A stretch of DNA of 64,000 nucleotides from Gracilariopsis chorda (Eukaryota; Rhodophyta; Florideophyceae; Gracilariales; Gracilariaceae): NCBI GenBank assembly GCA_003194525.1, contig NBIV01000087.1, positions 124,001 to 188,000 of the forward strand, in the 5' to 3' direction. The position numbers and the translations under genes were made by a program. Positions 9,231 through 19,592 of the stretch are shown here, in pieces. The notes under the pieces were generated by a model. It made no database searches, was not told where the DNA came from, and was given only the letters and a program-made list of their open reading frames with translations. Each line of letters begins with the position of its first letter. The first letter of the stretch is position 1.

Positions 9231-10250
9231 GGGACGGTGGAGAGTAGTAGACGGTAGACGGGACGGCTTGAAGGAGTGCGAGGTGTGCAGTAGGAGAAGG
9301 GTTGGGTAATACTCACTTCTAACACTGTAGCCACTTTTCGTAATTTGCTGTGGTTTCGAAAATGATTTTATGGTGCGCTGACAACGGGAATCACATTGCC
9401 ATCTCGTGAGTGTCATGTTGCACGATTTCACGACACCGGGCGACAACAGCCCTTTTAGTACCCTTCTTTGCCGGAGAGTAGCTTGAAAATATGTTCGGAG
9501 CTCCAGAGTACCAGCACTGGCGTGCAATGCCAAGAGATAGTATACCGAAAAGGGTTAGTAGTAACGTGAGTACTGGAGCAGCATGCACAAGAAATGCACG
9601 GCCTTGACTAAGGCAAGGCTGAAATAGATGATGATTAAGGCGTATGCAGGACAGCGGCTAACTAGTAGTGGTGGAGAAGAGCATTGATGACAACAGATGC
9701 GCAACCAAAACCTTAGGCCTAGCGCAATAGAGATACAGATGTTTTCACTGAACACGCACGACCAAAACCTTAGGTGTAATGCGCGGCTCGGAGCAAACTA
9801 CTATGCCGGCTGATCTCGCAGCAGGCTTAGGCAGCCAAGTCACTCACGGTGTGCAGAATACTGAGCTGCACGATTATTCGGGGAAAGTGGGATAGAGTAG
9901 TGTTGGAGGCAAGGGGGAGCAGATAGCTCCAAGAGAATGTGGGGGTCGCCAAAGGAAAGAGATGTGGCCTGGCCTGAGCTGGCTTGGAGTTTGCCGAACT
10001 CGGGCTTTTATAGGCAATGGTTCTATATGCATATCCTCCGGTGTTGCATACTAAGTCTATCCACGAATTCATAATCACTTATTGTGAGACACACCCCTGA
10101 CATGAAAAACCAGCTTGGCAAAATGTATTATATCTCTTAGCGTATTTTTTCGTCTATATAATATCTGGTGAGGGCACTAGATTATTCCACGAACATTGTT
10201 CCGGCCATCTCATCATACCCAGGCCAGACGCAATTTCTATCCTTTGCGAC
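9231..10250. other. Non-coding stretch right of the first Harbinger transposase
   Basis: No supported gene. It probably contains the right end of the first Harbinger element, but the matching left end is outside the window. A 14-base direct repeat (ACCAAAACCTTAGG) occurs near 9704 and 9759. A TATA-like TATATAATA is at 10155-10163. Confidence 0.4.
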
Positions 10251-10636
10251 ATGATAGACGATTCTAGTTCATCACAGCACTCCGTTCTATACTACCCGTT
10301 TATTAAAATGGAAGCCAACGAGAATAATTCATTACCGTCATTGGCTCCGTGAACTGCGCAGATGGTTACAGATGCAGTACCGGCACAGGTCGAAAGCTTC
10401 GATTTTCTTCTTCCTCGTTAGAGGAGCTAGAAGAGATACTCCGTCGTATTTCTGAAAGCGAAATGAAATGGGAAGAAGCTTCTGTGGTATTGAATGACCT
10501 CATTGCCCAGGCACCGCATCTTCATGCGCGTGGGCTACTGCATGGAGTGGTGTTTTCTGCAAACTGTCGTCTTCTGAATAAGGTCGGCCTTATTTCACTC
10601 CTTTTCACTATGCTTGATATTTGTCTAGACAAATAA
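10251..10636 (+). CDS. Doubtful small gene, unrecognised
   Basis: A 33-codon frame from ATG 10251 ends in TGA at 10350-10352. From about 10335 a second frame stays open to TAA at 10634. The second frame has a helical Glu/Leu-rich stretch (LEELEEILRRISESEMKW) and no recognised domain. A TATA-like sequence lies about 90 bp upstream. The two frames would have to be joined by an intron, but no good donor/acceptor pair was seen. It may be a decayed gene or chance. Confidence 0.2.
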
Positions 10637-10807
10637 AGGATATCTCTTCTTCATTGTGATACTGTGGTTGCTGTGTTGTTATTGTCGCTGTGCTTGGAGC
10701 TTATGGCTTTGCTGCTATAGCCACTTGTGCAGATGAACAGGGGGTCATGAGAGCAGAGAGAGGCGATGGTGGTTCGTGGCGTCGGGTACGACACAAAACG
10801 GATGTTT

Positions 10808-10900
10808 TCAGTTGCAGGTGCAGCCGCCCTTTTTGCACTTGCAGTTGGTGCACTTGCAGCTCGGGCCGCACTTGCAGCTGCATCCTTCGTTGTTGATCAT
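10808..10900 (-). CDS. Metallothionein-like small Cys-rich protein, 30 residues
   Basis: From ATG 10900 to TGA at 10808 the frame encodes 30 residues, nine of them Cys (positions 7, 9, 11, 15, 17, 20, 22, 27, 29). They are arranged almost entirely as C-x-C and C-x2-C pairs interleaved with Lys, Gly and Ser. There is no aromatic residue or His. This composition is the hallmark of metallothioneins, which bind Cu(I), Zn or Cd through thiolate clusters in the cytosol. The frame is open further upstream to 11035, but those 45 residues have no Cys and ordinary composition, so they are more likely 5' leader. No intron or metal-response element was recognised. Confidence 0.7.
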   Translation of the reverse strand: MINNEGCSCKCGPSCKCTNCKCKKGGCTCN

Positions 10901-11557
10901 TTTGGGTAGGCGGTGGAGATGCTTCTGAGCGACTGGATCTACGTGGAAAAGTAACGCGTATATTGCGTTCTGGCGTGGTTGCGGACGGAAATGGAACGTC
11001 AGGTCGGATGGATAGGCGTACGGTGCATACGACATACTGTCACAGGGTTCTTTTGGCAGGCGGGTTAGATGAAGACGTTGAGATGAATCAAGAGAGTCGA
11101 ACGCAGTGGGGAAAGCAGGGAAAGATTCTCAATGAGAGCCTTGTGGTATATGGGGACGACGGGATGGGGTAGGGTAGGTGGTAGCGCTTTTGGTCTGTCA
11201 ATTCAAGACCATTATCTCAGTGTCCTGAAGAAAATTGCCGTGCCAATTTGAGCCGTGCATCAATTTGAGCCTTTCGGGAAGGCTAACTTCACTGGTAGAC
11301 ATCGCGGTTCGCTTGCGTTTCGGGGCTGTGCGAGTGCCGGGTATTTCAAATGGTACAGTGCGCGCAACTCTCTTAAGCACACGCACCCAACTGACAAAAA
11401 AAGTGTTCTGTGTCTGCAAGCATGACACAAATGATGTTTGCACACACAAAACAAGGGTATCAAACAAAAACTATAGATTCGTTTGCACCAGTTCCGTATC
11501 ATTCGGACCACAGCTGCAAATCATGCCGCGAAACATCTTTAGGCACACGCAACAGTA
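10901..11557. other. Upstream region of the metallothionein gene
   Basis: No supported gene. An 11-base direct repeat (CAATTTGAGCC) occurs near 11244 and 11261. The right edge is the insertion site of the Tc1/mariner element. Confidence 0.4.
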
Positions 11558-12719
11558 TATGACACATATAATAAAACCCTAAGTCTTAATTCGTTCAGGA
11601 CTTTGTAGCACTGCCACGTTTGTCCATCACAGCCAAGAGACGTTTCGGAATAGATCGAAAGAGCTTTTTCATGTAATTTGAGGTCAAACTGCGCCAAACA
11701 GTGACAATGGACTCCTTTAAATTCTCGAAATTGTCAAACTGCTTTCCGTTGGCGTACACCTTCCTAACCATTAGTCCCCAAACGTTTTATATAATATTTA
11801 AGTTGGAGACTTAGCTGGCCATGGTAGAGTACGAACGTGGTGTCCACGTGGCCAGTTTGGGGTGTAATTAGAGCGATGAATTGAAGCATTATCTTGTTGG
11901 AAGATCCAGTTTGACATTGTTCCAAAACTTTCTGCAGTCCACGGCAGTAAACCAAGCTCTAAAGTCTCACAATACTTTCTAGAATCGTGAGTCCTAGTCA
12001 AAAACATCAACTCACTCACCTCCTAGAACGATATAGCTCCCCAGACGATGAACGAATTACCTCCTCCGACTCGGGAGGACAAGCGTATCGGTTCCGTCCT
12101 TAAATTATGCCAATAGTATGACAATCCATCAGGGCCATCTACGTTGAACTTATTCTCATCTGAGAAAACAACTTTGTTCCAAAAATATTCTCTCTTCGAA
12201 TTATTGCACCGGGCCCATTGAATACGTGCAACTTTATGAGCTTCGGTCATCTTTGGCCCCTGCTTCATCTTGGAATATTTCAGATTCTCATCCTCTTTGA
12301 GTAGCTGCTGTACGCGGCGCACGGATATCTGCATATTAAGGTCCTTTTTGAGGTCAGAAGCACTGGCATTTTCTTTTTGCGTCTTGTGTAGAAAAGTGCA
12401 ATGTTGCTGCGGAGAGAGTTTTTGCAGTTTCTTCGCAGTAAAAAGGGGTTTATGCCGGGTTCTGGAACTGAGAAAGCTGCATACAGCTCCTACGGAGCGC
12501 TGGACATGATCTGCTATCTGTCGGAGAGACATTCCTTCATGGCGGAGTGCAGATATTTGCCGTTTTTCGTATTGGGTGAAGTACTTATCGTTTGCCATTT
12601 TTGGAGCTACGAAGGACATAGGAGTGAAGGGAAATACTGGCAGTAACAAGTACTAAGGATTATGAGGCAAAAGATTTGAATTCTGAGGAAGTTCCACATT
12701 TTTCATGACATGTGTCATA
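11558..12719 (-). mobile_element. Tc1/mariner element, decayed
   Basis: The 1,162-bp element has matching ends: TATGACACAT at 11558-11567 and its complement at 12710-12719. A TA dinucleotide lies on each side (11556-11557 and 12720-12721), as expected for Tc1/mariner target duplication. It contains one transposase gene with several disabling changes. Size and organisation are typical of the family. Confidence 0.75.
11595..12598 (-). pseudogene. Tc1/mariner transposase, broken
   Basis: The frame starts at ATG 12598 (MANDKYFTQYEK) with a paired-type helix-turn-helix N-terminus. It shows the first catalytic Asp in VVFSDENKF, the second in IFQQDNASIH, and the WP..SP motif before the third. A TAG at 12025-12023 interrupts the frame, a frameshift occurs near 11800, and the expected Glu of the IEN motif is replaced by TAA. 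The frame then runs to TGA at 11595. Transposase from this copy cannot be active without all three being bypassed. Confidence 0.8.
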
Positions 12720-12779
12720 TACTATTTCGCGTGTTTAAAGGAATTTCATGACATGTTCTATTGATATTGTAGAGCAAAA

Positions 12780-14055
12780 CCCGGAAGCGGGAAGTACCCT
12801 CAAGGTGTTCGAGACCTCGCTCCCTATGGGATGGTGTCTCAGTTGAGAGAGCCCTCTGCGCCACGTAAAGGCTGGCTTGTAAGACCAACGTGGTTCTGGC
12901 TATACCTGCAGAGGTTCGGGAATGGCCCAGAAAAAGGGTAAACTCCAGGAAAGGATGGTACACACGTGAATGTATAATGACACAATATCCTGTGAAGGAA
13001 AGCAAAAGGAAAAAGGGAAAACCCAAGAGAACCGGCGACGGGGCGTGCAACACGCGGTAACAGACCCGGCGACGGGGCGAACCAAAATAAAGAACGAATC
13101 CCAAACGGGAATATGGTAAACACCACGACGAAGAACCCAATACTGGGGCGGAATCCAAGACTGACAGTGGAACAAATAACCAATACCGAACACGGTGATA
13201 CTGTAGCAGTAGTGACGCCTGAATGTTCCCAAGGGGATGGTAGACGGAATCCACTCGTGGATACTCTCCGCGAGGAGTCGTAATCCCTACGAGGGCCTTT
13301 CTTACCAGAGCCTTGCTCTGCAAAGAGTATATCTCGAAAGAGAACCAAGGTTACCATTTACTGGTGGTGCTGACGGCGAAGCCGTGATTACCTAAGTAGG
13401 TTTGCACCACAATAAACTAAATAAACTAACTAATTTGGTGCACACCTCTTGAGGTCCATACACGTGGAGTTCCCACTTTCTGGGCCACAAGTGGCGATAA
13501 CCATAAAATTAAATATACAAAATTGGAACCGAAATTACCACACGCGTACAGCGTACCATCTGTCACCAGAATGCCACTAGTAATACCTGTCCAGGTCCCT
13601 CAAGTGCCACCTCATCGCTATCCCGCGAGGGATCAACTCATAAATGAGGTATCGAACCAATCCACCAGTGGATACTCCTATGAATAGGAACAACTCCCAA
13701 CCGACGGGAAAGCGTTGCTCCACAGATATCATAACCCTAGATGGTTTCTATGTGGAGAAGTGACTACAACTGTTGTTAGTAGGCTAATGTTCAACGTGCA
13801 AGCACAGCTTTGTGCTGCTGCTGCATGCTCAATTTGACAATAAAGGCTTGTTGCATGGTGTGTGTCGGTCGCGAAACTGGTAGAATGTTCCAGCACTGCT
13901 GGAACACACGTGTAGAGTGCTCCAGCAGTGTCTGGAGCATTCTAAGCTTCACTGGCCCAGCATTACCACTGTATTTAGGTGATGCAGGCGCCAGTTGCTA
14001 AATTACTATTGGTTAGTGTGTAGCTCCAGAGGCTTCTGGAAGCCAATGGAGTAAC
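12780..14055. repeat. Hairpin-dense segment, possible structured RNA or retroelement end
   Basis: More than 25 short perfect inverted repeats lie back to back. Most have stems of 4-6 bp (a few longer) and most have loops of 2-5 nt. Examples: TCTCA-GT-TGAGA (12837), GCGTG-CAA-CACGC (13033), ATCCAC-TC-GTGGAT (13249), CTCC-GCGA-GGAG (13266), CAGAGC-CTT-GCTCTG (13306), TCTC-GAAA-GAGA (13332), TCCC-GCGA-GGGA (13621), TCCTAT-GA-ATAGGA (13676). Several loops are GNRA. Two larger stems each enclose two hairpins: GTGGTGC/GCACCAC (13364-13410) and TAGAATG/CATTCTA (13881-13944). Minus-strand frames are open here but overlap in several phases and look non-coding. A retrotransposon leader or LTR is an alternative explanation. 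Confidence 0.5.
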
Positions 14056-14886
14056 TTAGACGCACACATGAGTAGATAAGAAGTAGTAATGCGTTTCTGT
14101 GTTGTTTTGCATGCTTTTTGACTTTATAAAACGGCGATTTGAGCCCCGAACTTTGGTTTGGACTCATCTCAAGAACGAAATCTCAAAGTTCTCACCCCCA
14201 CCACTGTGTCAACTTTTATTATCAACCATCAACTCTCAACCGCACTTAGTGAGGCGCTTGCCGCTTTGTGCATACCTGGGGTGGGGCATTACCGTCGCTG
14301 AGATCGGTTGAAGCGCCCTTGGCGTGGACGGGAGACGGGTAGTGTTTAGCAAAGGCGCTTCGGTCGTCTGTGAGCCCCCACCGGAGCTTTGCTCGGATAA
14401 CGGTGACGGTCGAAATACCTGGTGGTTTCCGGACGGAAGTGCTTGACGGGAAGCTGTCCGCAGGCGACGTGCCGTGCAACCTCTCCTTCAAAGGGCCAGA
14501 TTGGGTATAGAGTGAAAGCATATCCCGCTGTTAGTAGCTCTTTTTTGGAAGCCCTGTAAGGATTGTACGCACCTGCTTTTGGTTGGTGCAGAAGTGGGTA
14601 TGCTGCAGAAATCACTTCACATCCGGAGTGTCTTACCGGAAGCCGGGAGTCTGACTCCTAGTGACCCTTGAAATAATTCTTGGGTTGTGCGCCGTTCCAG
14701 GAAGTATCAAGAAGTTTGTATTTGGATTGAGCCTTGTGCTGTCCTTTTGTATTTGTTGTTATCGTTGCAGGTTGAGTCCTTTTGGTCCCTGCATTGGTTG
14801 TTCGTTTGATCTTTTGTTCGTGTCGTTTCATTTTGTTGGGGCTTCGAGCTACGAGGAACACCCTTCTTAGGCTAGTTTGTCATTTA
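14056..14886. other. Non-coding stretch before the second Harbinger element
   Basis: No supported gene. A TATA-like TATAAAA is at 14125-14131, just after the hairpin-dense segment, and could be the promoter of an LTR. The right edge at 14884-14886 is the TTA target duplication of the next element. Confidence 0.35.
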
Positions 14887-15099
14887 GGCCCTTTCTACAT
14901 ATGGACATGGACAATTCGACACCGAGACACTCATTCGCGGGAAATTGTCCTTTGGACATTTTTTAGAAAGGTGCCCATTTCCCGCCATAGTATAGAAACA
15001 CGACCAGACATTATCAGTCTCCACGCCAGCAGCTCTTCCAAGTCGCACGCCCACCTCGAGACCAGTACCGTCGCAGTTCTTTTGCAAGCTCTTCTTTCA

Positions 15100-15825
15100 A
15101 TGACCGACAATTTTCAATTCTCAGCTCCACCACAGCCTGTAATTTGCAACCAGCACTCTGCTCCGGCCATCCAAACGGCTACTGACGACAACAACGTTCC
15201 CAATGCAGAACGTAGTCACGTCAACCAACATGCTGTCGCTCTAACTGGGAATGAAGCAGAAGCGGATGCTAATTCCAACTCACCGACAAAACCAAATTAC
15301 GATAGCGACACTGTTATTTTATTGCTTTCAATGATGAAAAAAGCTGGGTACGGTAATCGTAAGCAACAAAAGAAAAGTTTGAAAGACGTTTTCTTGGATG
15401 CTGTCAAGCTAGCTGAGCAAAGTCATGGCATCAAACGCACTCCCAAAGGATGGCAGAAAAAGTTTACGAGAATCAAGCAAGAATATTCTTCTTTCATTTC
15501 GAAATTGAAACAGTCTGGTCGAGATGGAGATGACGAAGATCTCTTCAACACTCCGGAATTCTTTGGAGAAATGCATGAACTGGAGAAGGGCAAGGCAAGA
15601 TATGGTCCTCCGGCACAATATTCTACAGACGAAGGTAGCAGTGCTCTTGAACGTCCAGCCACGAGCACGCGGAAACGCCAAAAGATGTCTCGAGATGAGT
15701 TGCTTTCCGCATTTATACAGAAACAAGAAGAAAAGAATGCCAGTTTGATTTCAGAGCTCAGAAAAGGAAACGAGGAAAGGGAGAAAACGCGCAGTGTTTT
15801 GGAACGTTTGGTGGAAAAGATCTAG
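15100..15825 (+). CDS. Harbinger Myb/trihelix-like DNA-binding partner
   Basis: The 241-residue product starts at ATG 15100. The same frame is open further upstream, but that part overlaps the element's end region. A Myb/SANT-like domain spans roughly residues 65-140 (LLLSMMKKAGYGN...GWQKKFTRIKQEYSSF). A disordered linker and a C-terminal charged coiled coil (LLSAFIQKQEEKN...VLERLVEKI) follow. In PIF/Harbinger elements this protein recruits the nuclease to the element ends and to the nucleus. It ends 6 bp before the stop codon of the convergent transposase gene. Confidence 0.8.
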   Translation: MTDNFQFSAPPQPVICNQHSAPAIQTATDDNNVPNAERSHVNQHAVALTGNEAEADANSNSPTKPNYDSDTVILLLSMMKKAGYGNRKQQKKSLKDVFLDAVKLAEQSHGIKRTPKGWQKKFTRIKQEYSSFISKLKQSGRDGDDEDLFNTPEFFGEMHELEKGKARYGPPAQYSTDEGSSALERPATSTRKRQKMSRDELLSAFIQKQEEKNASLISELRKGNEEREKTRSVLERLVEKI

Positions 15826-15831
15826 ATCTTC

Positions 15832-17073
15832 TTACTGTTCATCAAGTGAGTTCGTAACGTAATAAAGAAGTGCATCTCGTTGCTTTTTTCCAGCGCTTGT
15901 TTCTGAGGTTACTACAGCATTCGGATCGTCATCATCATCGGCAGGCAAGTACGCTTCGGGGATATCCCCGCTATCGACACTCCAGTTGTGTAGTACCACA
16001 CAGGCATATGTAAACAAAACGATATCATTCTCGTGGTGAAGCTTGATCCCCTCCTTCAACACCGAGAAACGTTGTTTTAGCATTCCGAATGCGCATTCCA
16101 CCGGCTTCCGCGTCTTGTTGGCAATCTTATCCCACGTTCGAAGAACGGGGTTACCGTTCTTTTCCGGTTCACTGCAAGTCTTCATCATATTTCTGTTGAG
16201 CTGGAAAGCACAATCACCAATCAAGTATGGTCTCACAAATACATTCGCTATCTTTAGATGCGGAATTTGAGCTCCAAGCCAAACACCCTTCTCTATATTC
16301 TTCTTTAACGTTGACTGTTCGTAAATAGTAGAGTCTCCTAATACCCCAGGCTTCCCAATATCCACATACACAAACTTCCTATCTGCCGTCACCACTGCAA
16401 AGAAAACGATGCTTGGATACCCCTTATAACATCTGTATTCGTAAAACTGCTCTTCTAGACAAGACAGCCATTTTATATGGGTCCCGTCTATGGCTCCGAC
16501 ACAGTACGGGAGCATGTTGATGCTCTCAAAGCCTTTCATGGCGAGCGCAACGTCGTTATCCATAGTAGGACATCGAACAGAGTCTTAGTAATTCTTCGTG
16601 ATGGCATTCGAAATCATCGAAACGCTCAAGAACACCGTGCTTGAGCCTATTCCAAGATGAGATGCTGCTTTTTCGCAGGTGCAACCACCAGCGTAAAGAA
16701 GAAATGCGGCCACTTTTAGTTCTGCAGGCAACGCTTTGCGAAATGTTGTGTTGTTCGCTTCTATATAAGGACGCAATTCGTTTGATAAAAGTTGAAATAT
16801 GGTGTAGGAAACGCGAAAGAGGCTTCGCCAGGATGAGCTTCCAAGAAAATCTTGCGTGACTGCATAGTCAAAAAACCATGAAGGAGTGTTTCTGGACCGC
16901 TTCCATGCCCGTCCGGGCATGCTACGTCTGTTGTCAGTAGTGGAAAAAAGGCGCAGAGCGATTGAGTTAGTCGACGAAACTATTGCTGCTGCAATGGGCT
17001 CTTGGACATCGTCATCTGCTGCTAGAATGGCTGCAATGGCCATGGCCAAGTGTCGACGGCGTTCGGTAGTCAT
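15832..17073 (-). pseudogene. PIF/Harbinger transposase with one nonsense codon
   Basis: From ATG 17073 the frame is 414 codons long and broken once, by TAA at 16587-16585 (ITKNY, stop, DSVRCP). The N-terminal part has the helix-turn-helix typical of HARBI1-like proteins (ELKVAAFLLYAGG...HLGIGSSTVF). After the stop come catalytic Asp in GAIDGTHI, Asp in LIGDCAFQL and Glu in PVECAFGMLK, then the ALHNW-like motif VVLHNWS. Everything else is conserved, so the copy looks young. An ATG at 16563 could start a truncated nuclease lacking the DNA-binding region. Confidence 0.85.
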
Positions 17074-17570
17074 GTTTGGGTGACGGGAGTGGCTATGATC
17101 ATGGGTCACGAGTTGGGGTCGCTTTCAAGCGACCCCAAAATCAGGGGTATTTTGGACAGGAGAGCCTGTGTCCGATGCATGTCCTAAGAAATGGGAAATC
17201 CCAAGGATCAAGGGGATTTTGGACGAAATGTACCGTGTCCTGGGGTAGTGTAGAAAGGGCCTTATTTCGGCCCCCTGCGTCACCGTCTCGTGATGGCGCC
17301 CACAGTGTGCCTAAAGCAGTTGCGCGCACTGTACGACCAAACGCAAACGCACAAATGAGCAAATGTATTTGGGATTATGTGTTTCCAGGCGCCCACTAAC
17401 CCTCATAACGGGGTAATTTGGCAAATGGAACAATTTGGCAAGACATAAGAGCCACACATTGTCCCTGTCAGTTTCGGCTTTATTCAGGTCACTACTGGAC
17501 TGCTACGTCATTGTCCACTCCTTCTGACTCGGTTCTGACTGTTCCACAGTCTAGTAGCGGATGAAGCACA

Positions 17571-18911
17571 ATGCCCGAGTCCATGAGACGCCAGACGGCT
17601 CGTCTCAAACGCAGCAAATTGCAACGAGCCCAAGAGGGAAAGGCTCGTAACCAAGCTTTTCAATTGCTGCAGACGAATGAGAAGCTTTCCAGCATTGCCG
17701 CACGCTGTTCTGTATCCCTCACAACGCTTTACCGCATAAGACGAGCTTGGAAGGAAAAGAAGCAATCACTGTTGCACAAACTTTTGAGTCCTGTAGACTA
17801 CCATGCAGGACGACCATCTGTCTTGAGCACACAAGAAGAAGAAATGATTGTGAAAAGAGTAAAGCATGCCGCCGAAAGAGGCTTTGCATTCGATATCAAT
17901 CACCTCAAAGAAGCTATGTCAACTATAGCAGCGGACGGCAGACACAGCTACAAAAACGCTCTCCCATGCGATGACACAATCCGTAGCTTTCGTGCACGCC
18001 ACCGCGACATCACGTACCGAAAGACAGAGAATCACTGCCATCGGTACTTTCTTGGGGAGGACTTAGAACATGTCCACACCCTCGTTCACCACCTGAAAGC
18101 TTTGAAACAAAAACATTCCGACCTGTTCCAAGACCCAAGCCGCATCTGGAACTTGGACGAGACCGCAGTAAGCGCAGATTACGGAAAGCGAGGACGAACT
18201 TTCTCCGCATCCGCTTCTAATTTGGGTGGTAGGCGGCACAATATAAAGGACAATGGAGCCCACCTTACTGCTGTGGTAATCGCCTCAGCATCCGGTCTAG
18301 TTGCTCCACCCTTCTTTGTTGCGTCCGGAAAAAAGGTGATGCCGCGGTGGAAAACCCCGATCCCGAGCAGCGCGAAAGTCCACCTACCAGCCAGTCTACG
18401 GTGGTTGACGGAGAACACCTGGATTCCGGATGGAACCCATATCGCGCTAACGACGAAGGGGTCAATGACAATGGAGATCATGCCCAAACTCATTACGTAT
18501 TTCAACGAGTTCTGCCGTAAGTTTGTGACACCTGACAAGCCCGTCCTGCTGCTCCTTGATGGCCATAGCTCCCGTAAAGGTGCCGAGTGGATCCTGTACT
18601 GCCATAAATATAACATAATTGTTATCCAACTTCCGGCAAATACATCCCATTTTCTGCAACCTTGTGACGCAACCATTAATAAGAAGTTCAAGGAAAGGAC
18701 AAGGCAGGTCAGAGATGTGCTGATAAAAACTGGAATGTATAGCAATGCGAACATTGCATTCAAACTTAAGCTGGGTGTTGCAGGATTTCAAGTTCTTACA
18801 GCAGACGTCGTTCAGCAGAGCTTCATATCCACCGGCATGTGGCCGATGAATTTTCAATTCTACGAGATGCTTCGCGAGCGGCTATCGATGGAGAAGCGAG
18901 TTCCAAACTAG
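17571..18911 (+). CDS. pogo-type DDE_1 transposase
   Basis: The 446-residue product begins at ATG 17571. Two helix-turn-helix regions come first: a Psq-like one around residues 25-60 and a CENP-B-like one around 85-135. The DDE_1 nuclease follows with Asp196 (WNLDETAVS), Asp330 (LLLLDGHSS) and Asp366 (LQPCDATINKKFK), a DD35D spacing that fits pogo. The frame closes with TAG at 18909 but stays open in the same phase for another 171 codons (18912-19424). The catalytic part is complete, so the protein could still be active without the tail. Confidence 0.85.
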   Translation: MPESMRRQTARLKRSKLQRAQEGKARNQAFQLLQTNEKLSSIAARCSVSLTTLYRIRRAWKEKKQSLLHKLLSPVDYHAGRPSVLSTQEEEMIVKRVKHAAERGFAFDINHLKEAMSTIAADGRHSYKNALPCDDTIRSFRARHRDITYRKTENHCHRYFLGEDLEHVHTLVHHLKALKQKHSDLFQDPSRIWNLDETAVSADYGKRGRTFSASASNLGGRRHNIKDNGAHLTAVVIASASGLVAPPFFVASGKKVMPRWKTPIPSSAKVHLPASLRWLTENTWIPDGTHIALTTKGSMTMEIMPKLITYFNEFCRKFVTPDKPVLLLLDGHSSRKGAEWILYCHKYNIIVIQLPANTSHFLQPCDATINKKFKERTRQVRDVLIKTGMYSNANIAFKLKLGVAGFQVLTADVVQQSFISTGMWPMNFQFYEMLRERLSMEKRVPN

Positions 18912-19424
18912 AATACTGAGCATCACAAAGAACTGCACATGACATTACGGACAGCCGATGTTGTTATCTATTCGCGGATTCGAGAAATTGTGGAGCGTGA
19001 GGACAATGCCACGATAGGTGTCGCGTTAGTAGAGCAGACGTTACAGAATAACCGTTCCGCCCATCGTGTCTTGTGGGAAGCTGCACCATTACAGGCACCT
19101 GTTTGTCATATGCGTTCAAATATGAAAAGCATGTCGGGTGCGCCAGCCGCGGTTTTGTCTGATGTGGGTGTGTTGAAGAATGTGACGAATGGCGGGAGGG
19201 CGCAGCGGAGATCAAGAACGGTAAAGTATGTTGGGCCAGGCAAGGAAAACATGCAGTTAGCAGGCGGGGATAATGTTGATGGAGCTGGTTTATGGGACGC
19301 CACCGATGATATTCCACTTCTGACGCTCTGGCGGCAAGAGCGAAATGAAGACGGGTCTTTAGAGGAGCATAATGTAGCGGCGGCCGAAGCCGCCACAGCC
19401 CTGTTGGGGCTCAGCACAAGGTAA
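18912..19424 (+). pseudogene. C-terminal tail of the pogo transposase, separated by one TAG
   Basis: In phase with the preceding gene, 170 codons follow the TAG without another stop until TAA at 19422. The stretch starts NTEHHKELHM and ends in an Ala-rich acidic tail, as pogo-family proteins often have beyond the nuclease. It contains an ATG at 18939, but nothing suggests an independent gene. Confidence 0.5.
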
Positions 19425-19592
19425 TCGGCTTGCGATGAGTTGAAGTGGGTGATCGGGGCTTCGCCAAATTTCCCCAGGTTAGGCCTTGGGACAACGTGGC
19501 TTCAGAAATCTCCTGTAAAAAGCGTCCGTTTGAAGCCGTGGAGGACGATTTCTGCCTGCGAAAATTTGTGCCAAATATCCCCGCTGGGAGGG

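Larger units (their letters stand above)
14887..17261. mobile_element. PIF/Harbinger element, complete with TTA target duplications
   Basis: The 2,375-bp element begins GGCCCTTTCTACA and ends with its exact complement. TTA lies on both sides (14884-14886 and 17262-17264), the diagnostic target duplication of PIF/Harbinger. It carries the two expected genes tail to tail: a Myb-like DNA-binding partner on the plus strand and a DDE nuclease on the minus strand. The partner gene is intact, while the nuclease has one nonsense codon. Confidence 0.92.
17408..19479 (+). mobile_element. pogo-type Tc1/mariner element (ends tentative)
   Basis: The transposase gene is clear, but the ends are proposed only. 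ACGGGGTAATTTGGC at 17408 resembles the complement of GCCAAATTTCCCCAGGT ending at 19479. TA dinucleotides lie outside both ends (17406-17407, 19480-19481). The two ends differ by a small insertion and a few substitutions. Confidence 0.5.

Noticed and set aside
10901..11035. Longer start for the metallothionein
   Set aside because: The extra 45 residues have no Cys and no resemblance to the family.
12715..13357. Three overlapping minus-strand open frames
   Set aside because: They overlap in several phases without recognisable domains and coincide with the hairpin-dense segment, so non-coding is more likely.
13770..14250. A solo LTR beginning TGTTG with TATAAAA at 14125
   Set aside because: Plausible, with a purine-rich stretch before it, but no end boundaries, target duplication or second copy could be fixed; kept only as an alternative for the hairpin segment.
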